A stretch of DNA of 64,000 nucleotides from Deltaproteobacteria bacterium (GCA_016182975.1 JACPFJ010000026.1:62001-126000), one strand, 5' to 3'. Positions 15,959-25,499 are shown, counted from the first letter of the stretch. Numbers and translations are program-made. The notes: a model not told the origin generated them from the sequence alone.

Positions 15959-16288
15959 TTATGGCTTTCTTTCGTAAAAAACGACGCCGACCCGCCTGAT
16001 GTGGTCGAGCAGGGCTTTGTTGTCGATCTGGTGTATTAGGGAAAGATCGATGGTATAGGGGAGCAGCAGGTCATCCAACTGGTTCTCGATCCGCACTAAT
16101 TGGGAGTGCGTAACCGCCTCCCCTCTGATGGTGAGGTCGATATCCGAGCCGTTGCGATACGTTCCCATGGCCCGCGAGCCGTAGAGGATCACCTGTTCGA
16201 TCTCCGGCACGGCGGAAAACACGCCGTTGATCTTCGCGATCGTGCTTTCCTTGAGGCCGAATATTTGATTATTGCTGTTGGTCGGCAC
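15959..16288 (-). CDS. MNT-type minimal nucleotidyltransferase
   Basis: About 109 residues with the polymerase-beta-fold signature GSRAMGTYRNGSDIDLTI and a later TIDLSLIHQID segment. In HEPN/MNT toxin-antitoxin pairs the MNT is the antitoxin, inactivating the HEPN RNase by AMP transfer; the HI0073/HI0074 pair is the model. No ATG fits; GTG 16288 (or TTG 16291) inside the end of the HEPN frame is likely, giving overlap with it. Catalytic residues look intact although the partner is truncated. Confidence 0.75.
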   Translation of the reverse strand: MPTNSNNQIFGLKESTIAKINGVFSAVPEIEQVILYGSRAMGTYRNGSDIDLTIRGEAVTHSQLVRIENQLDDLLLPYTIDLSLIHQIDNKALLDHIRRVGVVFYERKP

Positions 16289-16550
16289 CAAGCAACACCA
16301 GTCCTTTGTTTTCAAACTCCAGAACAAGCGGATAATAGCGGGTTATGATCTTTTCCGCTATCTCATTGGCGGTATCTTCGTTGTAGGTATGCGACGTCAT
16401 GTTTCTGTCCTTGAACATATCCATCCACCCCTCACCATCTTCTATCAGGTTTGCCTTGAACGCCTCCCGGATGGCATCCCTGGAACCGTAGATATTTTTA
16501 CTTCCTTGATTCACCAGGAAATCCTTGAGGACATTCCAGGCCAGTTCATA
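16269..16550 (-). pseudogene. HEPN-domain protein (HI0074-like), 5' truncated
   Basis: The frame encodes YELAWNVLKDFLVNQGSKN, SRDAIREAFKANLI, WMDMFKDRNMTSHTYNE and YYPLVLEFE, the second half of a nucleotidyltransferase-substrate-binding HEPN protein including the Rx4-6H-like RNMTSHTY motif. The first about 40 residues are missing: the coding match stops at about 16550, exactly where a 60-base hairpin element begins. Beyond the hairpin no HEPN sequence is found. The remaining GTG at 16514 would give only 81 residues. Probably inactive. Confidence 0.7.
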
Positions 16551-16552
16551 GG

Positions 16553-16612
16553 GGAGTAAATAGGGACACTCCCCAATTATTGGGTAAAACGGGGAGTGTC
16601 CCTATTTACTCC
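16553..16612. repeat. Palindromic REP/MITE-like hairpin
   Basis: Perfect 22-bp arms (16553-16574 and 16591-16612, starting GGAGTAAATAGGGACACTCC) around a 16-base loop. Looks like the extragenic hairpins spread by REP-associated tyrosine transposases. It abuts the break in the HEPN gene. Confidence 0.8.
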
Positions 16613-16688
16613 GTTCGTAAGCCTTGTTGAATCCCTCATTTTTCAGCGCGTTTATCCGGTACTATTTCTATCCAGATTCTGATGCAGT

Positions 16689-16931
16689 CTACTTTTGTTT
16701 TATGGAGACGCCATCCAGATATAGTGTGTCCGCACTAAGATCTACTTCGTTTATCCATTCGACAAAGTAGCCGCAATTGCGTATGCGCTTGAACATATTG
16801 ATATTTCGCAGGGGCTCGAATGCTTCGCAGTCAAGCAATGGCTTGACATCAAATCGGCGTTCAACGCCGTCATCAAAAGCTACGTCAAGCGTCCAGTCAT
16901 CGTTAGCAAGAATGCTATTAATATTTCTCAT
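16689..16931 (-). CDS. DUF2442 protein
   Basis: 80 residues matching the DUF2442 pattern: an N-terminal strand with WTLDVAFDDGVERRFDVKPLL, a middle FEPLRNINMFKRI and a C-terminal VEWINEVDLSADTLYLDG. DUF2442 proteins often pair with DUF4160, as here: the stop of the DUF4160 gene overlaps this ATG by one base. The pair resembles a toxin-antitoxin or addiction module; the biochemical role is unproven. Confidence 0.85.
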   Translation of the reverse strand: MRNINSILANDDWTLDVAFDDGVERRFDVKPLLDCEAFEPLRNINMFKRIRNCGYFVEWINEVDLSADTLYLDGVSIKQK

Positions 16932-17200
16932 TATTCCAATCCTTTAATTTTAAAAACTGTTGCACCCTCGACTGCAAGCTGCCAGTCGGCAAGTAGCTCA
17001 TCCCGATGAATTTCAATCCAAGCTTCAACGAGTTTCCGTTTGGAATTCGGCAACGAACCGTCAAGAATGCTTCCGTCCTGAATGGCAAATACAGCAATGT
17101 CACCTTGGTATTCAGCGTGGATATGCGGAAGGTTGTGTTGCTTGTTGTCACGATAAAACATTCGGATGATGATACCGAAAAACATTGAGATTGTTGGCAT
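16931..17200 (-). CDS. DUF4160 protein
   Basis: 89 residues from ATG 17200 (AAGGAGGAGCGGAC upstream). DUF4160 signature: MPTISMFFGIIIRMFYRDNKQHNLPHIHAEYQG, then a Lys/Glu helix WIEIHRDELLADW. Forms a two-gene unit with the DUF2442 gene. An upstream in-frame GTG/ATG at 17233 has no ribosome site. Confidence 0.85.
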   Translation of the reverse strand: MPTISMFFGIIIRMFYRDNKQHNLPHIHAEYQGDIAVFAIQDGSILDGSLPNSKRKLVEAWIEIHRDELLADWQLAVEGATVFKIKGLE

Positions 17201-17581
17201 GTCCGCTCCTCCTTGGTTACAAATGTACAGCAATTACGAGTCAATTGATTCAATCGTGATCAAATTGCTTTCTAAGAACTTATTCCTCCTCAAAATTCAA
17301 ATACTTGTTGACCAGCCCCCCGCGCACGCGCGCGTGAACCGGTGATCCTCCCAAATGGAACTTTAACCTGTGATCAGTAAAATTAGGCACCCAGGGGCAG
17401 GCGCTCCGCCACATGTTCACTCGGCTCCACATTATCCCCTACCCCACCATCCACGCCGCCGCATCCCGGCTGAAGCTCTTAAAACATGCTGATTACATTA
17501 TAAAAAACGAAATGAAAGCAATTTTACTCAATAACTGAGCAAAATTACTCAATGACAGCCCCATTGTTTCCGTAATATCAG
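17201..17581. other. Intergenic region, no gene seen
   Basis: About 380 bases, AT-rich at both ends, with an alternating CGCG tract near 17320-17332 and an imperfect hairpin ATTTTACTC / GAGCAAAAT at about 17521-17545 just beyond the dgt stop, which may help end that message. Confidence 0.5.
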
Positions 17582-18724
17582 TCACACTCGCTCGTACGGC
17601 TCGAACAGCCGCTTGTACTCATCCAGCGCGAAACGGTCGGTCATGCCGGCGATGTAGTCGCACACAACCCGCTCCACCCCGAGACGCTCGATGCGGCCGC
17701 GGTACTTGGGCGGCAGCAGGTTGGGGTAGCGCAGATAGGTCTCAAACAGGCGGGTGATGAAGATCTCGGCCTTGACCCGCATCTTGTCCACCTTGTGGTG
17801 GCGGTAGAGGTTGTCGAACAGGAAGCGCTTCAACTCCAGGTTCCGGGCGGTGATGCCCTCGCTGAAGTGGGCCACCGGCCGGTTCACCCGGCGCAGGTCG
17901 TTCAGGTCGGCGATACCGAATTGTTGCAGGTTGACGGAGATGGTGGCGCAGATGTCGCCTATCAGCAGGCCGATCAGGGCGCTGATGGTCTGGTAGACCA
18001 GGCGGCGGTCGTCGATGGTGGGGTATTTGCGGCGCACCCCGGCGCTGACCTCCTGCCACAGGTCGATTTGCTCCAGCATCTCCAGGGTGATATAGCCCGA
18101 TTTCAGGCCGTCGTCGATGTCGTGGTTGTTGTAGGCAATCTCGTCGGCGTAATTGATGATCTGGGCCTCGACGGAGGGGACCACCCCCGGCAGAAAATCG
18201 GCCATGACCGCCAGCGGGGCGTCGTAGGGGGAGGCGTGCTTGACGATCCCCTCCCTGAGCTCCCAGGTCAGGTTGAGGCCGTTGAAGCCGGGGTAGCGTT
18301 CCTCCAGCTCGTCCACCACGCGGAAGGACTGCAGGTTGTGCTCGAAGCCGCCATGGTCCTTCATCAGGCGGTCCAGCACATCCTCGCCGGTATGGCCGAA
18401 GGGGGTGTGTCCCAGGTCGTGGGCCAGGGCCAGGGCCTCGGTCAACTCCTCGTTGAGCCGCAACCGCCGCGCAATGGCCCGGCCGATCTGGGCCACTTCC
18501 AGGGAGTGGGTCAGGCGGGTGCGGTAGTAGTCCCCCTCGTGGTTGACGAAGACCTGGGTCTTGTACTCCAGGCGGCGGAAGGCGGCGCAGTGGATGATCC
18601 GGTCGCGGTCGCGCTCGAATGCCGGCCGGTTGTCGCGGAACTCCTCGGGGTGCTTCCTGCCGCGAGACAGGCGGCTTTTACAGGCATAGGCGGCAAGATC
18701 GCCGCGTTCGGTGGATGCGGACAT
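17582..18724 (-). CDS. dgt: Deoxyguanosinetriphosphate triphosphohydrolase-like protein
   Basis: 380-residue HD-domain dNTPase that cleaves dNTPs to nucleoside and triphosphate, adjusting dNTP pools. Motifs: IIHCAAFRRLEYKTQVF, HEGDYYRTRLTHSLEVAQIGR (metal His) and LAHDLGHTPFGHTGE (HD and the dgt loop), then GFEHNLQSFRVV and NYADEIAYNNHDIDD. Length matches the type 2 dGTPase-like family of about 380. Transcribed alone. Confidence 0.92.
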   Translation of the reverse strand: MSASTERGDLAAYACKSRLSRGRKHPEEFRDNRPAFERDRDRIIHCAAFRRLEYKTQVFVNHEGDYYRTRLTHSLEVAQIGRAIARRLRLNEELTEALALAHDLGHTPFGHTGEDVLDRLMKDHGGFEHNLQSFRVVDELEERYPGFNGLNLTWELREGIVKHASPYDAPLAVMADFLPGVVPSVEAQIINYADEIAYNNHDIDDGLKSGYITLEMLEQIDLWQEVSAGVRRKYPTIDDRRLVYQTISALIGLLIGDICATISVNLQQFGIADLNDLRRVNRPVAHFSEGITARNLELKRFLFDNLYRHHKVDKMRVKAEIFITRLFETYLRYPNLLPPKYRGRIERLGVERVVCDYIAGMTDRFALDEYKRLFEPYERV

Positions 18725-18850
18725 GAGGGCACCTCACAATGACTTTCCAAGTTTATTGAACCTATAGCAGATTCCCGAAGGCATTGAAACATGGAAAAGT
18801 TCCTTTTCGGAGCAAATGTAGTGAAGCATCATTTAATCTATAAAAAACAT

Positions 18851-18984
18851 TCAGCCACAGAGGACACAGAGTTCTCAGAGAAAACACAGGCAGTTACAGG
18901 TCCAAATCATTTCACCAAAAAGGTGATTCTGAAAAAGGATTTTTTGTTGTAATTACTCTGTGTTCTCTGTGATCTCTGTGGCTG
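18851..18984. repeat. CACAGAG-type inverted-repeat element, copy 1
   Basis: TCAGCCACAGAG at the left is the exact complement of CTCTGTGGCTGA at the right; inner iterations of ACACAGAG and CTCTGTG continue the arms. The centre has the small hairpin TCACCAAAAAGGTGA also found at 28704 and 32175. The flank ACTGCCGTTTTTAAG matches those of other copies. The rest of 18725-19127 contains nothing else. Confidence 0.85.
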
Positions 18985-19127
18985 ACTGCCGTTTTTAAGT
19001 ATGGCAATCACGGTTAGGTCATGTTATTCGTGTGGCATCCGCTGACAAGCGACACTGGAGCGGCCTTGCGGTACCGAAAAAATGGATGCGCTTCAAAGGC
19101 ATCAATCAAATAACTGGAGAACCGGGT

Positions 19128-19724
19128 ATGGAAGAAGACAGGATCAAGTGGAACCGGCGCTTCGCCTCGGAGGATTCGTTCCTGGGAGAGCGCCCCTCGC
19201 CGTTCCTGCGGCAGGAGATCGAACGAATCAAGCGCCTTGCGCCGGGCATGACGGCGCTGGACATCGCCTGCGGCGAGGGACGAAACAGCGTATTCCTGGC
19301 GCAGCACGGGTTCCTGGTGACCGCGCTGGACATCTCCGACGTGGGGATTGCCAAGGGGAGGCGACGGGCGGAGGAAGCCGGGGTGCGGGTTGACTTCCGG
19401 CAGGTGGACCTGGACGGGTACCACATCGCGGAGAGCTTTGACCTGATCATCAACTTCAATTTCCTGTTGCGGGCGCTGATTCCCGAAGAGGTCGCGGCGC
19501 TCGTCCCCGGCGGCCTGCTGCTCTTCGACACCATCCTGGAATCGCCGCAGCTGCTGGCTACGCACAAACCGGACTACCTGCTCCGGCATGGCGAGTTGGT
19601 GCGGATATTCGCGGCGTACGACGGGGAGATATTGTTTGCGGAGGAGGATGAGGTTGAGGAGCAGGATCAGGGGCAGGGGAACATGCCCACCACCCGCCTG
19701 TTTTTCAGGAAAGCCGGCAGCTAG
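19128..19724 (+). CDS. Class I SAM-dependent methyltransferase
   Basis: 198 residues from ATG 19128 (GGAGA upstream). Motif I is ALDIACGEGRNSVFLAQHG, motif II region VTALDISDVGIAKGRRRA, and LVPGGLLLFDTILE corresponds to motif III. TehB/UbiE-like small methyltransferase with unknown substrate. The last residues include an acidic, Gln-rich loop (EEDEVEEQDQGQG). Converges with the zinc-ribbon gene three bases on; AGCCGGC/GCCGGCT around both stops may form a shared terminator. Confidence 0.88.
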   Translation: MEEDRIKWNRRFASEDSFLGERPSPFLRQEIERIKRLAPGMTALDIACGEGRNSVFLAQHGFLVTALDISDVGIAKGRRRAEEAGVRVDFRQVDLDGYHIAESFDLIINFNFLLRALIPEEVAALVPGGLLLFDTILESPQLLATHKPDYLLRHGELVRIFAAYDGEILFAEEDEVEEQDQGQGNMPTTRLFFRKAGS

Positions 19725-19727
19725 TAG

Positions 19728-19895
19728 CTAGCCGCCGGCTTTCAGCTTCCGCGCCTTGAGCCCGCACGATGGGCAGCGTTTCTGCGCGACGGCCCGCCGG
19801 CACACCTCGCACCAGTAGGGAAGCGTATCCCCCGCACCGCACACCGGGCACGGTTCCCCCTCTTTCCCGCCGCAGTTGCACGACTTTTTATCCAT
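19728..19895 (-). CDS. Small zinc-ribbon protein
   Basis: 55 residues from ATG 19895 (AGGAGAG upstream). Eight cysteines in paired knuckles: CNCGG, CPVCGAG, CEVCRR and CPSCGLK, suggesting two structural zinc or iron sites. Ends in a basic tail. No enzymatic domain; possibly a nucleic-acid or protein binding adaptor. Function unassigned. Confidence 0.7.
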   Translation of the reverse strand: MDKKSCNCGGKEGEPCPVCGAGDTLPYWCEVCRRAVAQKRCPSCGLKARKLKAGG

Positions 19896-20066
19896 GGCGA
19901 CTCTCCTCATTTCCTCTCTTCATCTACGGCAAGCATGCCTGCAAACCGTTTAGAGTCAAGCCTGTTGCACTGATCGAAATAGTGCAGTACGCTTTTTTTA
20001 GGGAGTTAAGGCCCGAAGCGGGTGCATGCCAATCAACTGGAGAGCCGGGGGAGAACGGACAGCGTC

Positions 20067-20771
20067 ATGCGCAACCGAGGTACATCACACCTGCCATGGA
20101 TCAAGGCGACGCTGCTCGTCCTGCTCCTGGTCGCTCTCGGAGCAATCGCCTGGCACAAGACGCCGCCGGAGTGGTTCGATCCGGAGTGGATCAAGGCATT
20201 CCTCCAGCGGATGGGGCCCCTGGCGCCGCTGGCCTTCATCCTCCTGCGGACCATCGGAATCGTGGCGACCGTCGTTCCCAACGCCCCCCTGGACATCGCT
20301 GCGGGCGTGATCTTCGGTCCCTTCCTGGGAACGGTCTACTCGCTGCTCGGCTCCGAGGCCGGGGCGATCGTCTGCTTTCTCCTGGCCCGCGGTCTGGGGA
20401 GAGAGGCGATCACCCGGCTCCTGAGGAGGGACGTCACCTTCAGCGACCGGATCGCCCAGCGCCACCTCCCCTACATCGTCCTCTTCGCCCGCCTCGAACC
20501 GATCTTCTCCTTTGCCCTGGTCAGCTACGGCGCCGGCCTGACCAGGATGTCGCTGCGCGCCTTTGCCCTGAGCACGCTGGTGGGGATGACCCCCGGCACC
20601 ATCCTGCTCAACTATTACGGCAAAAGCCTCTTCACCGGCAATCTTGTGTTGCAGCTCGGCCTGGGGCTGGTCCTGGTCGTCCTGTTGATCGTGGTCCCGG
20701 TATGGATCAGGCGCAAGAACCCCTGGGGGTGGTACGACAGGATGACCGGCGGCAGACCCAAGGGGAAGTGA
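20067..20771 (+). CDS. TVP38/TMEM64 (DedA-like) membrane protein
   Basis: 234 residues, inner membrane. One N-terminal helix (LLVLLLVALGAIAW), then the SNARE-associated/VTT domain with LRTIGIVATVVPNAPLDIAAGVIFGP and GSEAGAIVCFLLARGLGR, VLFARLEPIFSFALVSYGAGL and a final helix before a basic tail. VTT-domain proteins act in lipid scrambling or undecaprenyl-phosphate recycling; this branch is not tied to a single substrate. ATG 20067 is chosen with GGGGGAG upstream. Followed by a CACAGAG element. Confidence 0.85.
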   Translation: MRNRGTSHLPWIKATLLVLLLVALGAIAWHKTPPEWFDPEWIKAFLQRMGPLAPLAFILLRTIGIVATVVPNAPLDIAAGVIFGPFLGTVYSLLGSEAGAIVCFLLARGLGREAITRLLRRDVTFSDRIAQRHLPYIVLFARLEPIFSFALVSYGAGLTRMSLRAFALSTLVGMTPGTILLNYYGKSLFTGNLVLQLGLGLVLVVLLIVVPVWIRRKNPWGWYDRMTGGRPKGK

Positions 20772-20791
20772 CAAACCAGAACTTGCAAGTC

Positions 20792-20943
<152 letters not shown>

Positions 20944-20969
20944 AGAAGTACGGTTGTTTTAATGCTCCC

Positions 20970-23900
20970 CTACTCGGTGCTGACCGGCATGGGGAGCTGC
21001 CTTTCCGGTACCACCTTGACGAAACTGCCGCGGCTGCGGGCCATGACGCCGGCCAGCCAGTCCGCCTCCTCCTCCTGGTGGGAGTGGAGCAGCTCGCGGT
21101 GGTACTTGCCGAGCAGTTCCTCCAACTGGGCCACGTCCTCCTCCTCCAGATCGCGGATCTCCACCCCCGCCCCCCTGGCCACTCTCAGCCTGAGGGCCTC
21201 ACGGTCGAAGCCCATCTCCGCATCCAGGTGGCAATAGAGCGTGCCGCCGGTCATCCCCGAGCAGAGCCATGGGCCTGGGTCGCCCAGCACCACCACCCTG
21301 CCGGCGGTCATGTACTCGCAGGCGAACCCCTTCAGGTTTGCGCGTCCGGCCAGGTTGCCCAGGCTGTCGTCCAGGGGGGTGCGGATGCGCCCCCCCAGGA
21401 CCACGTCGGCCCCGGAGAGACGGATGCAGGCGCGGCTGTCGGCATCCCCCTGGACGATGAAGGTCCCGCCCTGTGCGCCGTAGGCAAGCCCTTTCCCGAC
21501 CGAGCCCCCCACCCGCACGCCGTTTCTGTTCTCCCCCTTGAGGATCACGATCTTGCCGCCGCTGGTCGATTTCCCCACCCCATCCTGGGCGCCCCCCTCC
21601 ACGCGGATGGCGATGGCCGGAATGGTGAAGGCCCCCATACCGTTGCCGGGGATGGAGTCACGGTGGAAATGCAGCAGGGCCTCGCAGTCGCGACTGAAAC
21701 GTCCCTCCCGCCAGCCGCGCAGCATGGCGCCGGCCAGATGGGTGCCGATGGCGCGGTCAGAGCTGGTGGCGCTGTCGTCGTCGTAGCGCACCCGCTCCTC
21801 CCCCTTGGCAAATGCGTCCTCCACCAGTCCGGAGATGAGCGCGGTCAGGTAGTTGAGCGGCTTGCGGATGATGCGCACCTCGCTCTCCGGCAGTGGCGCT
21901 ACGCCGGCAGCGGGGGGCGCCAGCAGGTCCGCCAGGTCGAGGCGTTCCAGACCGCGGGTCTGGGTCAGCAGGTCGGTGCGACCCACCAGGTCCTGGGTGC
22001 GGCGATGCCCCAGCTTGGCGGTCAGGATGCGGATCTCCCTCGCCATGCCGCGAAAGAAGGTGGTCTCATAGATCACCCCGTTTTCCAGCACCCGCGGCAC
22101 GAAGCGCTTCACCCCCTGCTGCACGGCCTCCTCCGCGCTCTCGATCTGGGTGGCGATCCCCACGTGGCAGGTCCCGAGGTGACAGCCGCGGCAGACGGTG
22201 CAGCCGATGACGACCATGGCCATGGTACCGAAGCCGACCCGGTTGGCGCCGAGCAGCATCAGCTTGACCACGTCCCTGCCGGTACGGGCGCCGCCGTCGG
22301 CCCAGATCTCCACCCGCCCGCGCATGCCGGCCTCCGTAAGCGCCCGGTGCGCCTCGGCCACCCCGATCTCCGCCGGCAGGCCGACGAACTTGATGGCGTG
22401 CTTGCGGGCCGCGCCGGTGCCGCCGTCATAGCCGCTGATGGTGATGATGTCGGCCCCGGCCTTGGCGATCCCCAGGGCGATGGTGGCGATGCCGGCCACG
22501 GCCGGCACCTTGACCGAGATGCGGGCCGAAGGGTTTGCGGTGCGCAATTCCTCGATGATCTGGGCCAGGTCCTCGATGGAGTAGATGTCGTGGTTGTTGG
22601 AGGGGGAGATCAGCGAGACCCCCGGCGTGGCGTGACGGGCCGCCGCGATCTTGGGGGTCACCTTGAAGCCGGGCAGGTGTCCCCCCTCACCCGGCTTGGC
22701 CCCCTGCCCCACCTTGATCTCCAGGAAGTCGGCCGAGTTGAGGAACTCCATGGTGACCCCGAAACGGCCCGAGGCGATCTGCTGCCCCCTGTTCTTGCGG
22801 TACTTGCCGAGCATGTCGGCGATCTCGCCCCCCTCGCCGTTCATGCAGACGATGTTCAGCCGGCGCGCCGCCTCGGCGTAGATGCGGAAGGGGGTCTCTC
22901 CCTGGGAGCCGAAGCTCATGGCCGAAAAGAGGATCGGCAGGTCGTGACACCCCACGCTGGTGTCCACCTCCTCCGGGTCCACGGACAGCTCGTCCGGATA
23001 GCGCAGGTCGATCAGGTGGCGGATGGCGGTGGGGTGCTCCGCCTCCAACTGCTGGATCAGCTTTGACAGGTCGGCGTACCCCTCCTCCATCCTGGCCACC
23101 TGGCCGACCATCCGCCAGATGCGCGGGTAGAGGCGGAACTGCACCGGCACCGGCTGCTTGGCCTTGCTCCTCGCCACTGCGCCGCGGCTCCTGTTCTCCG
23201 CCTCCAGCAGCTCCAGGGTCAGCCCACCCCTGCCGGAGCCGCAGAAGTTGGGGGTCTCGAAGATCCCCGCCAGGTGGCCGCAGAGGCCGATCGAGGCAAA
23301 GTACTTGCCGTAACCGCCGATCTCGTGGGTTCCCATGGTGGAGATCACCTTCTCCAGCCCCTTGGCCAGCACGTCGAGCAGGTTCCCGACCCCGTTCGCG
23401 TGGCCGGCTGCCTGTTCCCACATCAGGTAGGGGCAAAGGGCGTCGGCGCCCATGCCCAGGGCGAAGATCAGGTCGTGCAGGTTCCTGAGCGCGCCGGAAC
23501 GCACCACGATGGAGACGCGGCGGCGCAGGCTCTCACCGTCGCCGCTGCTGGTCTCCTTGAGCGCCTTATGCAGCACCGCCACCAGCAGAAAGGGGTCGAG
23601 GAAACCCTGGCGGGGGCCAAAGACGGCGCTGTCGTCCAAAAGCAACAGCCGCACGCCGCGGCCGACCGCACCGAGCGCCTCCGCGGTCAGCCGCGCCAGG
23701 GCCGCCTGGAGCGACTCGCCACTTCCCATGCCGCAGGAAAGGAGACGGCCGCGCCCACGGCCTGTATGGGCCAGGAGCGCCTCCAGCGTAACGGTGCCGA
23801 AACCGCGCGCCTTTGCCGCCCCATCGTCCGACCCGGCCAGTCGCGAGCCGCCCAGAAGCAGCGGCAGCTCCAGCTCCAGGGCCGGCCGGGGCGCTCCCCG

Positions 23901-25499
23901 CAGGACCGGTCGCGGCCCCAGGTAGACCCTGGTGGAGAAGTGCTCCGCCTCGCGCTCCCGGTCGATGGCCGGGTTGGTAACAACCGCCACCTGCTCCTTG
24001 AAATAGTCGGACAGGTTCTGGCGCGACAGCGACAGAGGCGCCAGCGGGCCGTCGTAGCCCAGGGAGGCGATAGGGTCCCGGCCGCTTGAGGCCATCTCGC
24101 GTAGGTTGTTTACGTCGCTGGACTTCCAGGCCAGGGCCGAGAGGAGGTTGTCCGTCAGGAGGCGGTTGCTGCGGCGCCACTCCGGCATGGGCGCGGCAAG
24201 CGGCGCCCCTACATCACGGGCCTTCAGCAAACCCTTCGCCTGTGCCGTCAGGTTGGTCCTCCGCCTGAACAGGGCCAGCACCTCGCGCCGCAGCTCGTGG
24301 TGCTGCAGCAGCTGCGGCTCGCGGCCCGGGAGCAGGCGCACCCCGATCTTCTCGCCCGGCGCCAGCGGCTTGGGTTCGCCGAGGATATCCTCGTGCGGCA
24401 CCACTCCCAGCTCGGATGAGGCGAACAGTTCCCGGTCGGTCTCGCCGACCCAGAGCGGCCTGAGCCCCATGGCATCCACGCTGAATACGCAGCGGTCGCC
24501 GTGGCGGGCGATGACGGCGGCAGGCCCCTGGGCGCTGGCCGTGAGGAAACGGCGAAACCATGTGTACATCGCGCGCTCTTCAGGAACCATCCGGTCCATG
24601 GCGCTGAACACCGGCGGAAAGACCATCTCCATCGCCTCGAACAGGGAGAGGCCCAGGCAATGGATCAGCCCCTCCAGGGTGCGGTTCATGTCCTGGGAGT
24701 CGCTGCCCCCCGCGGGGAGCGTGATCCCCAGCATGACCGCCTCCTCCCGCAGGCGGGCGATGGTGTTGATCTCGCCGTTGTGGCCCAGCAGTGAAAAAGG
24801 CTGGGCGCGCAGCACGGTGGGGAGGGTGTTGGTGGAGTAGCGGCTGTGGCCGATGGTGACGCCGGAGAGGAACTCGCGCCGCTTCAGCTCCGGGTAGTAG
24901 CGGGAGAGGATCTCCGGGGCGCCGTGCGCCTTGTAGGCCGCCGTGTCAGCGGAGAGCGAGGCCACGTGCACCGGGAACTCCTCCTCAAGCGCCACCTGGA
25001 GGTTGAACAGATTGGAGGCCGCCTTCGAGGGTTCCGGAGAGCGCAGCGCCAACTGCCAGAAGAGCGGCTCAGCCAGGCGCGCCCGTGCCGCCAGGACCTC
25101 GCTCCGGACCGGGCCGGGGCGCTCCAGCCGCAGTTCCACCCCGGCCCGGCGGATGCGCTCAAGAATGGCCGCTTGCAGTTCGGGGTGGCGGGCCAGGTCG
25201 CCCCGGTCGATCAGCAGGTGGCCGACCGCGAAGCCCGGCTCGTCGGCAAGCTGCGGGGCCAGGCCCGCCCCGGCCAGGGAGTCGGCCCAGATCAGGCGCG
25301 GGATATCGGTCAGGATGCCGCAACCGTCCCCCTCGCCGTTGATCTCCCCGGCGCGGTGCCCCATCCGGATCAGCGCCTCGATGCTGCGCTGCACGTTGCC
25401 GTGTGACGGCCGGCCGGACTTGTTGATGTGGCAGATGATGGCGCAGGCGTCACGCTCGGCCGGGACGAGGCCGGAAGGATCCCTATCAGATATGCGCAT
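20970..25499 (-). CDS. gltB: Glutamate synthase large subunit
   Basis: 1509 residues. N-terminal class II glutamine amidotransferase, with the probable nucleophile Cys19 (ERDACAIICHINKSG) exposed after removal of a short propeptide and RMGHRAGEINGEGDGCGIL nearby. Central domain, then the FMN synthase domain (VKVPAVAGIATIALGIAKAG) with the [3Fe-4S] cysteines in CTVCRGCHLGTCHVG, and the C-terminal GXGXG beta-helix (NGVRVGGSVGKGLAYG). Makes glutamate from glutamine and 2-oxoglutarate. No gltD lies beside it, so the electron-donating small subunit must be encoded elsewhere or be a ferredoxin. GGAG lies six bases before the ATG. Confidence 0.95.
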   Translation of the reverse strand: MRISDRDPSGLVPAERDACAIICHINKSGRPSHGNVQRSIEALIRMGHRAGEINGEGDGCGILTDIPRLIWADSLAGAGLAPQLADEPGFAVGHLLIDRGDLARHPELQAAILERIRRAGVELRLERPGPVRSEVLAARARLAEPLFWQLALRSPEPSKAASNLFNLQVALEEEFPVHVASLSADTAAYKAHGAPEILSRYYPELKRREFLSGVTIGHSRYSTNTLPTVLRAQPFSLLGHNGEINTIARLREEAVMLGITLPAGGSDSQDMNRTLEGLIHCLGLSLFEAMEMVFPPVFSAMDRMVPEERAMYTWFRRFLTASAQGPAAVIARHGDRCVFSVDAMGLRPLWVGETDRELFASSELGVVPHEDILGEPKPLAPGEKIGVRLLPGREPQLLQHHELRREVLALFRRRTNLTAQAKGLLKARDVGAPLAAPMPEWRRSNRLLTDNLLSALAWKSSDVNNLREMASSGRDPIASLGYDGPLAPLSLSRQNLSDYFKEQVAVVTNPAIDREREAEHFSTRVYLGPRPVLRGAPRPALELELPLLLGGSRLAGSDDGAAKARGFGTVTLEALLAHTGRGRGRLLSCGMGSGESLQAALARLTAEALGAVGRGVRLLLLDDSAVFGPRQGFLDPFLLVAVLHKALKETSSGDGESLRRRVSIVVRSGALRNLHDLIFALGMGADALCPYLMWEQAAGHANGVGNLLDVLAKGLEKVISTMGTHEIGGYGKYFASIGLCGHLAGIFETPNFCGSGRGGLTLELLEAENRSRGAVARSKAKQPVPVQFRLYPRIWRMVGQVARMEEGYADLSKLIQQLEAEHPTAIRHLIDLRYPDELSVDPEEVDTSVGCHDLPILFSAMSFGSQGETPFRIYAEAARRLNIVCMNGEGGEIADMLGKYRKNRGQQIASGRFGVTMEFLNSADFLEIKVGQGAKPGEGGHLPGFKVTPKIAAARHATPGVSLISPSNNHDIYSIEDLAQIIEELRTANPSARISVKVPAVAGIATIALGIAKAGADIITISGYDGGTGAARKHAIKFVGLPAEIGVAEAHRALTEAGMRGRVEIWADGGARTGRDVVKLMLLGANRVGFGTMAMVVIGCTVCRGCHLGTCHVGIATQIESAEEAVQQGVKRFVPRVLENGVIYETTFFRGMAREIRILTAKLGHRRTQDLVGRTDLLTQTRGLERLDLADLLAPPAAGVAPLPESEVRIIRKPLNYLTALISGLVEDAFAKGEERVRYDDDSATSSDRAIGTHLAGAMLRGWREGRFSRDCEALLHFHRDSIPGNGMGAFTIPAIAIRVEGGAQDGVGKSTSGGKIVILKGENRNGVRVGGSVGKGLAYGAQGGTFIVQGDADSRACIRLSGADVVLGGRIRTPLDDSLGNLAGRANLKGFACEYMTAGRVVVLGDPGPWLCSGMTGGTLYCHLDAEMGFDREALRLRVARGAGVEIRDLEEEDVAQLEELLGKYHRELLHSHQEEEADWLAGVMARSRGSFVKVVPERQLPMPVSTE

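Noticed and set aside
21078..23066. 662-codon plus-strand open frame
   Set aside because: Lies wholly antisense to gltB; composition is that of a GC-rich shadow frame and no domain or ribosome site is seen.
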